In this document: positions 8,390-17,772 of the stretch, piece after piece
How positions within the stretch are numbered: position 1 is the first letter of the stretch
How the letters are laid out: each line of letters opens with the position of its first letter
Assembly (NCBI RefSeq): GCF_014283215.1
Contig: NZ_JACOMF010000014.1
Location: 1-64,000 of the forward strand
DNA: 64,000 bases
Source: Siccirubricoccus deserti
GTDB taxonomy: Bacteria; Pseudomonadota; Alphaproteobacteria; Acetobacterales; Acetobacteraceae
Reading direction: 5' to 3'
Program-made: the position numbers and the translations under genes
Notes under the pieces: model-generated
Seen by the model: the letters and a program-made list of their open reading frames with translations, nothing else
What the model was told of the DNA's origin: nothing
The model's database searches: none

Positions 8390-9577
8390 ATGGCGGCCCC
8401 CAGCGACGGGCGGCACGACGAGGCGCCGGTCGTCACCCTCCTCGCCTTCCCCCTGCAGGAAAGCGGCGGCATCGCCGCCTTCGTGCGCAGCCTGCTGGCG
8501 GCGCTGGAAGCGGCGCATGGCAAGCGCTTCCCGCTGCTGGCGCCGACCCCTGAAGAGGCCGGGACCAGCAGCCGGCTCGGCCAGTTGCGGATCGCCGCCC
8601 GGCTGTTCCGGGCGCTGCTCAAGGCCAGGCCGCGCGCCATCCAGAATCACGAGAACCTGCCGCTGCTCGCCGTCGCGTTGCTCGGCAAGCTGCTCTCGCC
8701 CGGCCGGGTGCGGGTGGTGCACACCGTGCATGTCGATCCCGCCGAACGGAAGCCCTGGCTCAAGCGGGCGCTGATCGCCGCGATGTTCGCACTGTGCGAC
8801 CGGGTCGTCGTGGTTTCCAGGGACACCAGCCGTCGGCTCGACAACATGGCGCTGCCGCTGCCGCGCAACGTGGAGGTCATCTACGGCGCGCCGCCACCCG
8901 CGCCCGCACCTGCGGCCGAGGCGCTGGCGGGCTACGCCGCAGCGCATCGCCTGGGTCCGGGGCCGGTGATCTGCCAGATCACCCGCTTCTACTATCCGCT
9001 GAAGGTGCAGGGCGCGGAGCGGTTGCTGGCGGCGTTTCGCATGGTGCGCCGGACGGTGCCCGAGGCGCAGCTGCTGCTGGTCGGATCCGGCCCGCTATGG
9101 GCGGAGTTCCGCGACCGGCACGGGCTGGCGACGCCTGTCGATGGCGTCACCCTTACCGGCTTCGTCGTGGATCCGCAGCTGCCGATGGGGCTGGCCGACG
9201 TCTACTGCCACCTCAGCTTCCAGGATGCGCTGCCGATCGTGGTGCTGGAGGCGATGGCGCTCGGCAAGCCGGTGGTGGCCTCGCCGGTCGGCGGGATTCC
9301 GGAACTGATCGAGGATGGCGTCAGTGGCGTGCTGGCCGGCCCGACCGTGGCGGCGCTGGCCGAGGACCTCATCCGCCTGCTGCAGGCGCCGATGGAACGC
9401 CAGGCGTTGGGCCGCCAGGCAGCGGCCCGGATCGCCCGCGAGTTCAGCTGGCCGCGCTGCGCCGCGCAGTATGCCGCGCTTTACGGCATGTCGCCCGCGT
9501 GCGCGGCCACGCCTCCGGGAACCGAATGGGCGCCCCAGCCGGCACCGGCCGGCCCGACCCGACGGGCGCTGCGCTGA
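8390..9577 (+). CDS. Glycosyltransferase family 4
   Basis: This protein of about 395 aa has the GT-B fold pattern. The N-terminal half carries ESGGIAAFVRSLLAAL, and the C-terminal half has the donor-site block LPIVVLEAMALGKPVVASPVGGIPELIEDG with the E-x7-E motif. It is likely cytoplasmic or membrane-peripheral and adds one sugar to the lipid-linked repeat unit. ATG 8390 sits 13 bp after the aminotransferase stop. An AT-rich gap of 310 bp follows, the longest within the core cluster. Confidence 0.92.
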   Translation: MAAPSDGRHDEAPVVTLLAFPLQESGGIAAFVRSLLAALEAAHGKRFPLLAPTPEEAGTSSRLGQLRIAARLFRALLKARPRAIQNHENLPLLAVALLGKLLSPGRVRVVHTVHVDPAERKPWLKRALIAAMFALCDRVVVVSRDTSRRLDNMALPLPRNVEVIYGAPPPAPAPAAEALAGYAAAHRLGPGPVICQITRFYYPLKVQGAERLLAAFRMVRRTVPEAQLLLVGSGPLWAEFRDRHGLATPVDGVTLTGFVVDPQLPMGLADVYCHLSFQDALPIVVLEAMALGKPVVASPVGGIPELIEDGVSGVLAGPTVAALAEDLIRLLQAPMERQALGRQAAARIAREFSWPRCAAQYAALYGMSPACAATPPGTEWAPQPAPAGPTRRALR

Positions 9578-9887
9578 GGCCGGGCCGGAGGAATGCAGGG
9601 ATTGCGTCCGGGCATAATTCGAGAGGGAGAGCATTCCTGCCCAGCCGATCACGGAATTATGTTATTCTGGTGAATACTTTATCGTATACCAATTATGCAT
9701 GTATTTTCTCTGAGCCCTGACCGCACGAACTGGCGGCCCGACTTCCGGCCTCTGTGGCCAGTTAGAGCGACACCAATATTAGCGACACCAATATTCAGGA
9801 GCCGCATTTGCCCTTCGCCCTCCATTGCAAGCTTGGCCCATCCGGTTGTTCCCCTTCTCGCCCAAGCCAACGCCATCGGGTGAGGGT
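9578..9887. other. AT-rich intergenic island inside the polysaccharide cluster
   Basis: These 310 bp break an otherwise gapless run of genes and are distinctly AT-rich between 9640 and 9800. They hold a spaced inverted repeat, CATAATTC at 9613-9620 and GAATTATG at 9654-9661, and a 15-bp tandem repeat at 9766-9795. No convincing coding frame is present. A second promoter or a remnant of inserted DNA are both possible. Confidence 0.55.
9766..9795. repeat. Exact 15-bp tandem duplication AGCGACACCAATATT x2
   Basis: Two head-to-tail identical copies of AGCGACACCAATATT lie about 90 bp before the next glycosyltransferase. This may be a duplicated regulator site or slipped-strand duplication. Confidence 0.8.
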
Positions 9888-11144
9888 GTGAGCACCTGCC
9901 CGCCAGCCGGGCGGCGCCGGGTGCTGATGGTCAATCGCGTCGCCCATCTGGGCGGCGTCGAACGGGTCATCCTCACCCTGATCGGCGGCCTCCGGGCGCA
10001 TGGCTACGAGGTGCTGCTCGCCTGCCCAGGCGAGGGCGAGTTGCCGGAGGCGGCGCGCGCCGCCGGTGGCACAGTCCTTCCCGTCGCCTTCGATCGCATG
10101 CGCATCACCGCCGACCCGCGCAGCCTGCTCCGCTACCCCGCCGCCTGGCGGGACGGCGCCGCGGCGGTGGAGCGGCATTGCCGCGACCGGGGCATCGCCC
10201 TGCTCCATACTCACCACCCGGTCGGCACGCTCTATGCGATGCGCGCGGCGCGACGGCTGCGCCTGCCGCTGGTGCAACACATGCACGAGGTGCTGCCGGC
10301 GCGAATGGCCTATGCCGCGGCACAACGCCTCGGTGCCCGCGCCTGCACGCGTTTCCTCTGCGTCTCCGGCGCCGGACGGGCGCTGCTGGAAAGCCTCGGC
10401 ATCGACCGGGTGCGGACCGACATCATCCACAATGGCGTCGATCCCGGCTTCCTCGCCGCCGGGCCGGCGGCGCCGGCTGCCGACATCGCCGGGGCCGGAC
10501 CCGGGCCGCACCTTGGCGTCTTCGGCGTGATCGAGCCGCGCAAGGGCCAGCACCTGTTCCTCGAAGCCGCCGCGGCACTGGCGGCGCGTTGGCCGCAGGC
10601 ACGCTTCTGGGTCGTCGGCAAGCTCGCCCTCGCCGACCATGCAGACTACCTGCACCGGCTGCAGACGATGGCCGAGGCGCCGGCGCTGCGCGGCCGTGTC
10701 ACCTTCACCGGCTACCGCGCCGATGTCGCGGGCTGCCTGCGCGCCATGGATGTGGTGGTGCAGGCCTCGACCCGGCACGAATCGCTGAGCATGGCGCTGA
10801 TCGAGGCGCTGAGCCTCGGCTGCCGGATCGTCGCCACCGATGTCGGCGGCACCGCCGAGATCGTGACCCATGGCCGCACCGGCCTGATCGTGCCGCCCGG
10901 CGATGCCGCGGCGCTCGCCGCTGCGATGGAGCGGATGCTGGGGCTGAACGCCGCCGGCTTCGGTGGCCGCGCCGCCGCCGATGCCACTCGCTTCCGGCCG
11001 GAGATCTTCTGCGCTGCCGTCGCCGGCCGGTTCGATGCCGTGCTCGGTGCCTGGCGGCGCACCTCCGGCCAGTGCGTTCAGCGCCACCAGCCGCTGCTTG
11101 GCGCCCGGGTCGGCGCCCAAGTCGGCAAGGACATGCCGCTATGA
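9888..11144 (+). CDS. Glycosyltransferase family 4
   Basis: This protein of about 418 aa has the GT-B/GT4 layout: MVNRVAHLGGVERVILTLIGGL near the N-terminus, IHNGVDP at the domain hinge, GVIEPRKGQHLFLEAA, and the donor-site RHESLSMALIEALSLGCRIVATDVGG. It transfers a sugar from an NDP donor during repeat-unit assembly. I chose GTG 9888 with the nearby GAGGG. An upstream TTG at 9825 would add 21 residues of low-complexity leader. It overlaps the next GT gene by 4 bp (ATGA), so the pair is translationally coupled. Confidence 0.9.
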   Translation: MSTCPPAGRRRVLMVNRVAHLGGVERVILTLIGGLRAHGYEVLLACPGEGELPEAARAAGGTVLPVAFDRMRITADPRSLLRYPAAWRDGAAAVERHCRDRGIALLHTHHPVGTLYAMRAARRLRLPLVQHMHEVLPARMAYAAAQRLGARACTRFLCVSGAGRALLESLGIDRVRTDIIHNGVDPGFLAAGPAAPAADIAGAGPGPHLGVFGVIEPRKGQHLFLEAAAALAARWPQARFWVVGKLALADHADYLHRLQTMAEAPALRGRVTFTGYRADVAGCLRAMDVVVQASTRHESLSMALIEALSLGCRIVATDVGGTAEIVTHGRTGLIVPPGDAAALAAAMERMLGLNAAGFGGRAAADATRFRPEIFCAAVAGRFDAVLGAWRRTSGQCVQRHQPLLGARVGAQVGKDMPL

Positions 11145-12322
11145 AGTTGGCCATCGTCCATGACAGCATCAGCCAGTACGGCGGCGCCGAGAAAGTGCTG
11201 GAGGAGATGCACGAGGCCTTCCCCGAGGCGCCGATCTTCCTCGGCCTGTGGGCACCGGATTGCCTGCCGCAGCGGTTCCGCGACTGGGACATCCGCACCA
11301 GCTGGCTGGACCGCCTGCCGGGCGCGCGGCGCTACCACCGGGCGATGTTCCCGCTCTACCCCTGCGCCATGCACAGCCTCGACCTACGCGAGTTCGACGT
11401 GGTGCTGAGCAGTTCCTTCAACTTCGCCCACAACGTGGTCACCGGGCCGGATGCGGTGCATGTCTGCTACTGCCATTCGCCGGGCCGCTTCCTGTGGGAT
11501 TTCCCCGCCTATGCGGAGCGCGAGCGGCTCGGCCCGGTCACCCGCGGCGTGGTCACCGCGATGCTGCCTCGGCTGCGCGCGCTGGACACCGCCGCGGCGC
11601 ATCGGGTGGATCATTGGATCAGCACCAGCCGGCTGGTGCAGAAGCGGATCAGCAAATACTACCGCCGCGACAGCATCATCCTGCCACCGCCGATCCGCGT
11701 CGCCGATTTCCACGCCGGCCCCGCCCAGGGCGAGCATTTCCTGCTGCTGATGCGGCTGGTCGGCTGGAAGCGCCCCGACATCATCATCGAGGCCTGCAAC
11801 CGCCTCGGCCTGCCACTGGTCGTCGCCGGCGACGGCCGCGATGAGGCCCGGTTGCGCTCCATGGCCGGCCCGACCGTGCGCTTCGCCGGCCGCGTCGATG
11901 GCGCCGAGAAGGCAGAGATCTACGCCCGCAGCATCGCCCTCATCCTGCCCTCGGCGGAGGATTTCGGCATCACCGCGCTGGAGGCAATGGCCTCCGGCCG
12001 CCCGGTCATCGCGCTGGGCGAGGGCGGTGCGCTCGACACCGTGCGCCCCGGCGTCACCGGCGAGTTCTTCGCCCACCAGACCGTCGACAGCGTGGCCGAG
12101 GCGCTGCGCAACTTCCGGCCCGAACGCTACGACTCGGAAGTGATCCGGGCGCATGCAGAGACCTACGACGCCGTCGCCTTCCGCGCCCAGCTCATCGGCA
12201 TCGTGCAGGGCGCCCTGGCCCGGCAGCGCGGCGGCCAGGCGCCGCTCCGCGTGATCGGCCGTCGGCTGGCCGACTGGCCCGTCGAGGCACCGCCCGGCCA
12301 TGCCGCCAGCCAGACCGGCTGA
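11141..12322 (+). CDS. Glycosyltransferase family 4
   Basis: This 393-aa protein starts MKLAIVHDSISQYGGAEKVLEEM, a common start for capsule and exopolysaccharide GT4 enzymes. It carries CYCHSPGRFLWDFP in the acceptor domain and SAEDFGITALEAMASGRPVIALGEGG in the donor domain. Enzymes with this N-terminus often act as mannosyltransferases, but that specificity is only a guess here. Its start overlaps the preceding GT (ATGA), and its TGA overlaps the ATG of the Wzc-like gene (TGATG). Confidence 0.92.
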   Translation: MKLAIVHDSISQYGGAEKVLEEMHEAFPEAPIFLGLWAPDCLPQRFRDWDIRTSWLDRLPGARRYHRAMFPLYPCAMHSLDLREFDVVLSSSFNFAHNVVTGPDAVHVCYCHSPGRFLWDFPAYAERERLGPVTRGVVTAMLPRLRALDTAAAHRVDHWISTSRLVQKRISKYYRRDSIILPPPIRVADFHAGPAQGEHFLLLMRLVGWKRPDIIIEACNRLGLPLVVAGDGRDEARLRSMAGPTVRFAGRVDGAEKAEIYARSIALILPSAEDFGITALEAMASGRPVIALGEGGALDTVRPGVTGEFFAHQTVDSVAEALRNFRPERYDSEVIRAHAETYDAVAFRAQLIGIVQGALARQRGGQAPLRVIGRRLADWPVEAPPGHAASQTG

Positions 12323-14670
12323 TGACCACGAACGAAATGGGCCGCGAGCCGCCGAGGGACCACGCCATGATCCATGATCCTGCCCTGCGCCAGCCCGTCG
12401 CATCAGCCCCGCCCGACGCAACGCCGGCGCCGGCGGCCCCGGCGCCCGGGAGCCCGTACGTCGACGGCGGGCTGCGCACCGCCTTCAGCGCGCTGCGGCG
12501 TAGCCGCGGCCTGCTGGCGCTTTGGGTGCTGGTCACCTTCGGGCTGGCGATGGCGGCGATCCTCCAGCTCACGCCGCGCTACCGCGCCACGGCGCTGGTG
12601 ATGCTCGACATGCGCGAGCTGAATCTCGGCGACGTCCGCGGCCCGCTCAGCGGCTCGCTTGCCTCGCTCGACAGCACCATCGTCCGCAGCCAGGTCGAGA
12701 TGCTGGCGAGCGAGGAGCTGGCGCGGCAGGTGGTCGCCGACCTCGACCTCACCCAGGCGCCAGCCTTCCGCCCCCGCCAGTCGCGGCGGGCGGCGGTGCT
12801 GGCCTGGGCGGCCGGGCTGGTGCGCCAGGCCGAGGATGCGCTCCGCATCCCGCCGGATTGGCGCCCGGTCGGCGCCGCGCCGCCCGACCAGCCGTTGACC
12901 CGAGCCGAGCGAACCGCCTTCGCGGTGGAGACCTACCGGCGGTCGCTGTCGGTGTTCAACGACGGGCGTTCCTTCGCCATCTCCGTCAGCGTGCAGTCCA
13001 CCGATCCGGTGCTCGCCGCCCGCATCGCCAACCGCCATGTCGCGCTCTACGTCGAGGAGCAGCGCCGGGCCAAGCGCGAGGCCCTGGTCGCCGCCGGGAC
13101 CTGGCTGACCGGGGAGGTCGAGGACCAGGCGGCCCGGCTGCGCGAGGCCGAGCATGCGCTGCAGGACTACCGGGAACGCAACAACCTGTTCGCGCCGCGC
13201 GGCATCTCGATGGTCGGGCAGGAGCTGTCCGAGGTGAACAACCAGCTCGCCATCGCCCGCGCCGACCTGGCGCAGAAGGAAGCCCGGCTGCGCAGCATCC
13301 AACTCGCCCGCCTGCAGTCCGGCGCCAGCGAGGCGGAGCTGGCGGTGACCGGCTCCGACACCATTGCCCGGCTGCGCGATCAGGAAGCCACTGCCCGCCG
13401 CCGCTCGATCGAGGCGGGCAGCCGGCTCGGCGACCGCCATCCGGAGGTGGTGGCGGCCCGCGCCGAGGTGCGCGAGGTGCAGGCCAAGATCGCCGAGGAG
13501 GTGCAGACGATCCTGCGCGGCCAGGCCAGCGAGGCGGCCATCGGCCGGATCCGGGTGCAGGAGCTGCAGCGCTCGGTCGCCGAGCTTGAGCAGCGGCTGG
13601 CGGAGACCGAGCGGGCCGAGACCGGCGCGCGCGACCTGGAACGCGTCGCCAGCGCCACCCGCACCCTCTACGAGAACCTGCTGGTCCGGCAGAAGCAATT
13701 CGCGGCACAGGAGGGCATCCAGCGGGCCGATGCGCGGATGGTCTCGCCGGCCGGCGTGCCGTTGCGGCCGACCTTCCCTGACGTACCGCTGTTCCTGGCG
13801 GTGGCCTTCCTCGGCTCCTGCGGCTCAGGCATCGGCATCGCCCTGCTGCGCGACCGACTGCGCTCCCGCATCACCTCGCTGGAGGAGGCGAGCGAGGTGG
13901 CGAACACGCCCGGCCTCGGCGCCATGCCGCGCATGCCGCTGCGCTCGCCGATGCACCGGCGGGTGGTGGAGAAGCCGAAATCCGCAGCCGCCGAGGCGAT
14001 CCGCACCCTGCGCAGCGCGCTGGCGCTGCAGCAGCGCGGGCTGGAAGGGCGCGGCCATGGCGCCCGCACCCTGGGGCTGACCTCGGCGTTGCCCGGCGAG
14101 GGCAAGACGACCATCTCCGTCGCCCTGGCCCGCAGCATGGCGACCTCCGGCCTCAACGTGCTGCTGATCGACGCCGACCTGCGCAAGCCGAAGGTGGCGC
14201 GGCTGATCTGGGGCCGGCCGCCGGTCGAGCCGGGCCTCGCCGCGGCGATCGAGGATGACCTGCCGCTGGATGCCGTGCTGCTGACCGACCATGCGACGCC
14301 GCTGCGGGTGGTGCACGCCAACGACCGCCCGCCGGCGGCGCCGCCGCAGGACCTGCTGGCCTCGCCAGTGATGCAGCGGCTGCTCGCCGAGGCGCGCCGG
14401 AGCTTCGACTACGTCATCATCGACACGCCTCCGGCCGGGCTGGTGACCGATGCGGCGGTGGTCGGCGGCCAGGTCGAGGGCATGCTGCTGATCGCCCGCT
14501 GGGACCGCACCCCGGTGGCGGCGCTGCGGGCCGCGGCGCGGGCGCTGGCGACGGCGCAGGTCCGGGTATTCGGTGTCGCGCTCAACGACGCCGACCCGGA
14601 CCGGCTACCCGAGTACGGTGGCGGCGCCACCTATGCGATCGGCAGCCGAAAGCGGTACTTCGAGGCATGA
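12322..14670 (+). CDS. Wzc/ExoP-like polysaccharide co-polymerase with tyrosine autokinase domain
   Basis: This 782-aa inner-membrane protein has a Wzz-type chain-length domain between a first membrane helix (about 63-82) and a second (about 490-515), with a long periplasmic coiled-coil region and GNVR-like segment between. A cytoplasmic BY-kinase follows: Walker A GEGKTT at about 590, Walker A' LLIDADLRKP at about 613, and Walker B VIIDTPP at about 697. The C-terminal tail has only three Tyr (YGGGATYAIGSRKRYF), fewer than enterobacterial Wzc. It controls polymer length and export together with Wzx/Wzy. No separate outer-membrane Wza-type exporter gene is visible in this window. Confidence 0.93.
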   Translation: MTTNEMGREPPRDHAMIHDPALRQPVASAPPDATPAPAAPAPGSPYVDGGLRTAFSALRRSRGLLALWVLVTFGLAMAAILQLTPRYRATALVMLDMRELNLGDVRGPLSGSLASLDSTIVRSQVEMLASEELARQVVADLDLTQAPAFRPRQSRRAAVLAWAAGLVRQAEDALRIPPDWRPVGAAPPDQPLTRAERTAFAVETYRRSLSVFNDGRSFAISVSVQSTDPVLAARIANRHVALYVEEQRRAKREALVAAGTWLTGEVEDQAARLREAEHALQDYRERNNLFAPRGISMVGQELSEVNNQLAIARADLAQKEARLRSIQLARLQSGASEAELAVTGSDTIARLRDQEATARRRSIEAGSRLGDRHPEVVAARAEVREVQAKIAEEVQTILRGQASEAAIGRIRVQELQRSVAELEQRLAETERAETGARDLERVASATRTLYENLLVRQKQFAAQEGIQRADARMVSPAGVPLRPTFPDVPLFLAVAFLGSCGSGIGIALLRDRLRSRITSLEEASEVANTPGLGAMPRMPLRSPMHRRVVEKPKSAAAEAIRTLRSALALQQRGLEGRGHGARTLGLTSALPGEGKTTISVALARSMATSGLNVLLIDADLRKPKVARLIWGRPPVEPGLAAAIEDDLPLDAVLLTDHATPLRVVHANDRPPAAPPQDLLASPVMQRLLAEARRSFDYVIIDTPPAGLVTDAAVVGGQVEGMLLIARWDRTPVAALRAAARALATAQVRVFGVALNDADPDRLPEYGGGATYAIGSRKRYFEA

Positions 14671-15533
14671 GCATGGCGGGACTCGCCGCCACCATGGAGC
14701 CCCTGGAAGCTGTGCGGCCCGACCGGGTGCCGCTCAGCGTCGTCATCATGTCGCGTGACGAAGCGATGATGATCGGCCGCTGCATCGGCGCGGTGGCGAG
14801 CTGGGTGGACGACGTGGTGGTGCTCGACTCCGGCAGCACCGACGGCACGCGCGAGATTGCCGCCGCTGCCGGCGCCCGGGTCTTCGAGCAGCCCTGGCTC
14901 GGCTTCTCGGCGCAGCGCAATCGCGCCGTGGCGCTGGCGCGTCATGACTGGGTGCTCTGCCTCGATGCCGATGAGGTGGTGGATGCGCGCCTGGCCGCGG
15001 CGATTCGCGCCGCGATCCTGGCCGGGCCGGACCCGCGCGACGGCTTCGCTCTCGACCGCCGCGACGAGTTCTTCGGCAGGCTGTTTCCCAATCTGAAGAA
15101 CCGGGCGCGCAGGCGCGCCTTCATCCGGCTGTTCCACCGTGGCCACGGCCGCTGGAACCCCGACCAGCTCATTCATGAGGAGGTCACGGTGCCCGGCCGG
15201 TCCATCCCGCTGCCGGGCGTGCTGCTGCATTGGCGCAGCTTCACCATGGCGGAGCAGCTGCACCGCTACCTCGGCAATGCCGAGCTGGAGGTGGCGCAGA
15301 TGATGGCACGCGGCCAGCGCGGCAGCGTCTGGCGGATGATCCTGCAGCCGCCGCTGCGCTTCCTCTGGTGTTATGTCGCCTGCGGCGGCTGGCGCATGGG
15401 CGAGGCCGGGCTGGTCCAAGGGATGATGGTGGCGCATGCCGAGTGGCTGCGCTGGGCGATGCTGTGGGAGCGGCAGAGGATCCGACGCGTCCCGCACCCG
15501 CCGCCGGAGCTGGTCGCGGGCAAGGACGGCTGA
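14667..15533 (+). CDS. Glycosyltransferase family 2 (WaaE/KdtX-like)
   Basis: This 288-aa GT-A enzyme carries LSVVIMSRDEAMMIGRCIGAV, the nucleotide-binding DSGSTDGTREIA, and the metal-binding DADEVVDARL (DxD-type). The C-terminal part, with HEEVTVPG and a WRSFTM segment, resembles the LPS-core glucosyltransferase group around WaaE. It probably adds a residue to the lipid-linked repeat at the cytoplasmic face. Its start overlaps the kinase gene (ATGA). Confidence 0.9.
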   Translation: MSMAGLAATMEPLEAVRPDRVPLSVVIMSRDEAMMIGRCIGAVASWVDDVVVLDSGSTDGTREIAAAAGARVFEQPWLGFSAQRNRAVALARHDWVLCLDADEVVDARLAAAIRAAILAGPDPRDGFALDRRDEFFGRLFPNLKNRARRRAFIRLFHRGHGRWNPDQLIHEEVTVPGRSIPLPGVLLHWRSFTMAEQLHRYLGNAELEVAQMMARGQRGSVWRMILQPPLRFLWCYVACGGWRMGEAGLVQGMMVAHAEWLRWAMLWERQRIRRVPHPPPELVAGKDG

Positions 15534-15535
15534 GC

Positions 15536-16924
15536 ATGGATGGCCGATCTTCGCCCATCAGGGTACGATCCGGCGCGCGGCGCGGCGCGCTATTGTATGG
15601 GCTGGCGGCAGCGCTGCTGAGTGTGCTGCTGCGTGGCCGAGGGACCCATGCGCGCTTCCTGCAGGCCCTGTCGATCCAGGTCGCGGTCGTGCTGGTCAAC
15701 GTCGTCACCGGCCTGCTGGTGGCGCGGCTGCTCGGGCCCGAGGGACGCGGCTCACTGGCGGCCATCGTCTTCTGGCCGCAGTTCCTGGCATCGCTCGCAC
15801 TCGCTGGCCTGCCCTATTCTGTCATCTTCCACCTCCGGGCCACGCCTGCGGCACGGCGGGAAATCTTCACCGCCGGCCTGGCTCTCGCGGCCGGGCTCGG
15901 CTGCCTCGGGATGCTCGCCGGCGCTGTCATCGTTCCCGTGGCGATGTCGCACGGCCACCCGCCGGCGGTGGTGGCCTTCGCACAACTCGGGGTCGCATTC
16001 ACCATCGTCAACTTGTTGGCGATGCTGCTCAAGAGCAGCCTCTGTGCGCTCGACCGGCAGGGGCTGGCCAACCGGTTCGGTTTCGCCGATCCCGTGCTGT
16101 ACCTGGTGCTCCTGTTGTTCGCCGCCGCCCTTGTCCCGCTCACGCCGCAGATCGCGGCGGCCTGCCTGTTCGGTGGCGCGGTCGTGACCCTCTGCGTGGT
16201 GCTCTACGGGCTTCGGGCCGGGCGGCCCTCGGGGCTCGGCGGACTCCGCCGCTGGCTGGGCCCGATCAGCGGCTATGCGCTGCGGGCCGCGCCCGGAGGG
16301 CTGCTGACCAACCTGTCCTATCACCTCGACCGCCTGATCCTGATCGCTCTGATCACCCCGCGCGAGCTCGGCCTGTACGCGATCGCCTTCAGCCTGTCGC
16401 GGCTGATGGAGGTGGTGAAGACCACCGTCGCCTCGGTCGGCATGGCCGCCATGGCGGGGCGGACGCCAGCGGAAGCGAAGGCGCTGCACGATCGGGTCCT
16501 CCGCTTCGTCCTATATGCCGTCCTTGGCATCGTCGCGGGCGGCTGGGCGCTTGGTGGCCCCGCGATCACCCTGGTCTATGGCCCGGATTTCGCCGCCGCA
16601 AACGGCTTCTTTCGCGTGCTGGTCGTGGAAGCGGCGCTCGCCTGCCTGGGGCAGGTTGTCGCGCAGCTCTACTTCAGCCTTGGTCGTCCGAGCCAGGTCT
16701 CGATCGCCCAGGCTGTGAGCTTCGTGGTGTCGCTCCTTGCCATGCTGCTTCTGGTGCCGGGTCTCGGGGCGCTTGGGGTGGCCATCGGCCTTACACTCGG
16801 CACGCTGCTGCGGCTCTGCATGCTGGTCGCGGGCGTGCGCCTGGTGCTGGGAATGGGCTTGCCACGCCTGGTTCCGGAGCCTGGCGAATTCGGCCTGTTC
16901 TGGCGGAACCTGACACGTGCCTGA
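15536..16924 (+). CDS. Wzx-like oligosaccharide flippase (MOP superfamily)
   Basis: This polytopic membrane protein of about 462 aa has 12 or so hydrophobic helices and the early motif VNVVTGLLVARLLGPEGRG, which is characteristic of polysaccharide-type MOP exporters. The middle has LSYHLDRLILIALITPRELGLYAIA, also typical. It would move undecaprenyl-linked repeat units across the inner membrane. ATG 15536 lies two bases after the GT2 stop. The frame is open further upstream but runs through the GT2 gene. Its last codons overlap the GTG of the aldo/keto reductase frame. Confidence 0.9.
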   Translation: MDGRSSPIRVRSGARRGALLYGLAAALLSVLLRGRGTHARFLQALSIQVAVVLVNVVTGLLVARLLGPEGRGSLAAIVFWPQFLASLALAGLPYSVIFHLRATPAARREIFTAGLALAAGLGCLGMLAGAVIVPVAMSHGHPPAVVAFAQLGVAFTIVNLLAMLLKSSLCALDRQGLANRFGFADPVLYLVLLLFAAALVPLTPQIAAACLFGGAVVTLCVVLYGLRAGRPSGLGGLRRWLGPISGYALRAAPGGLLTNLSYHLDRLILIALITPRELGLYAIAFSLSRLMEVVKTTVASVGMAAMAGRTPAEAKALHDRVLRFVLYAVLGIVAGGWALGGPAITLVYGPDFAAANGFFRVLVVEAALACLGQVVAQLYFSLGRPSQVSIAQAVSFVVSLLAMLLLVPGLGALGVAIGLTLGTLLRLCMLVAGVRLVLGMGLPRLVPEPGEFGLFWRNLTRA

Positions 16925-17772
16925 GCACCATACGTTCCGCGATGGCCAGCCTCGGGCGGCGGCAGCTGCGCCGGTCCGCCACCCAGGATCGGCCATCGAC
17001 AGCCTGACGCTTCCGGGAACTACGCCGTGCGTGTCGCGGCTCGGCTATGACGCCGTCGCGCTCATGAGCAGGACCGACGGGCACAGGTCGGTGCGCCTGC
17101 TGCAGCCAGCCTTCGATGCCAGTACCACGCATTTCGACACTGCGCGCTCCCATGGCTACGGCGAGGCGGAGGTCGCGGTTGGCGATCTGCTCGCAGCGGT
17201 CGGGCGGGACCGGGTCGCCGTCGCCACCAAATTTGGCATTCCGGCGCCGCGGCGATCCCCGATGGTGATGGCGGCGAAGGCCGCAGCACGCCTGGTCGCC
17301 TTGGCATCCAAGCCTCGGCCGCCTGGTGAACCGCCGCGCACAGGAGATAATCCGCACCGGCACATTCGATGTCGCAAGCGCCATGGCAAGCCTAGAAGCC
17401 AGTCTGCGCGCGCTGCGGGTGGACCACGTCGAGCTGCTGCTGTTGCACGAATGCGAGTCGGAGGACATGTCGGACGATATCCTCGCCTTCCTCGACCGCG
17501 CCTGGCGTGACGGCAAGATCCCGGCGCACGGCACCGCCACCCGGGCGGTATCGACGCGGGACAGACTGACGCAGCGAAGGGGGGCCGTTCCGGTCGTGCA
17601 GGTCGCCGACGGCATCGTCTCGCCGCAGTTGCCGAAGCTGCCGCTCGGCGCCACACCGGCACCGGTCTGGCTGGCTGGCGCATCGGCGGGCGACATCGCG
17701 GCCATCGCGGCACCGGCGGGCCGGCGTCCCGAGGCCGCGGCGCCACTCGGGACCATGTGGGGCCAGCCATGA
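16917..17772 (+). pseudogene. Aldo/keto reductase, disrupted by a frameshift near 17290-17320
   Basis: The first frame (GTG 16917, overlapping the flippase stop) encodes the AKR start with THFDTARSHGYGEAEVAVGDLL, containing the catalytic Asp and Tyr, and VAVATKFGIP, containing the Lys. Similarity then jumps to another frame, which continues LVNRRAQEIIRTGTFDVASAMASLEASLRALRVDHVELLLLHE, with the catalytic His region, to about 17772. A one-base indel between about 17290 and 17320 explains this. The C-terminus is also shorter than usual. Aldo/keto reductases of this type occur in acetobacterial polysaccharide loci. Either the gene is dead or the base call is wrong here. Its end overlaps the start of the Wzy-like gene. 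Confidence 0.7.

Noticed and set aside
9795-11120. A 441-codon minus-strand open frame antisense to a glycosyltransferase
   Set aside because: The plus-strand frame is a clear GT4. The antisense frame has no motif and no ribosome site.
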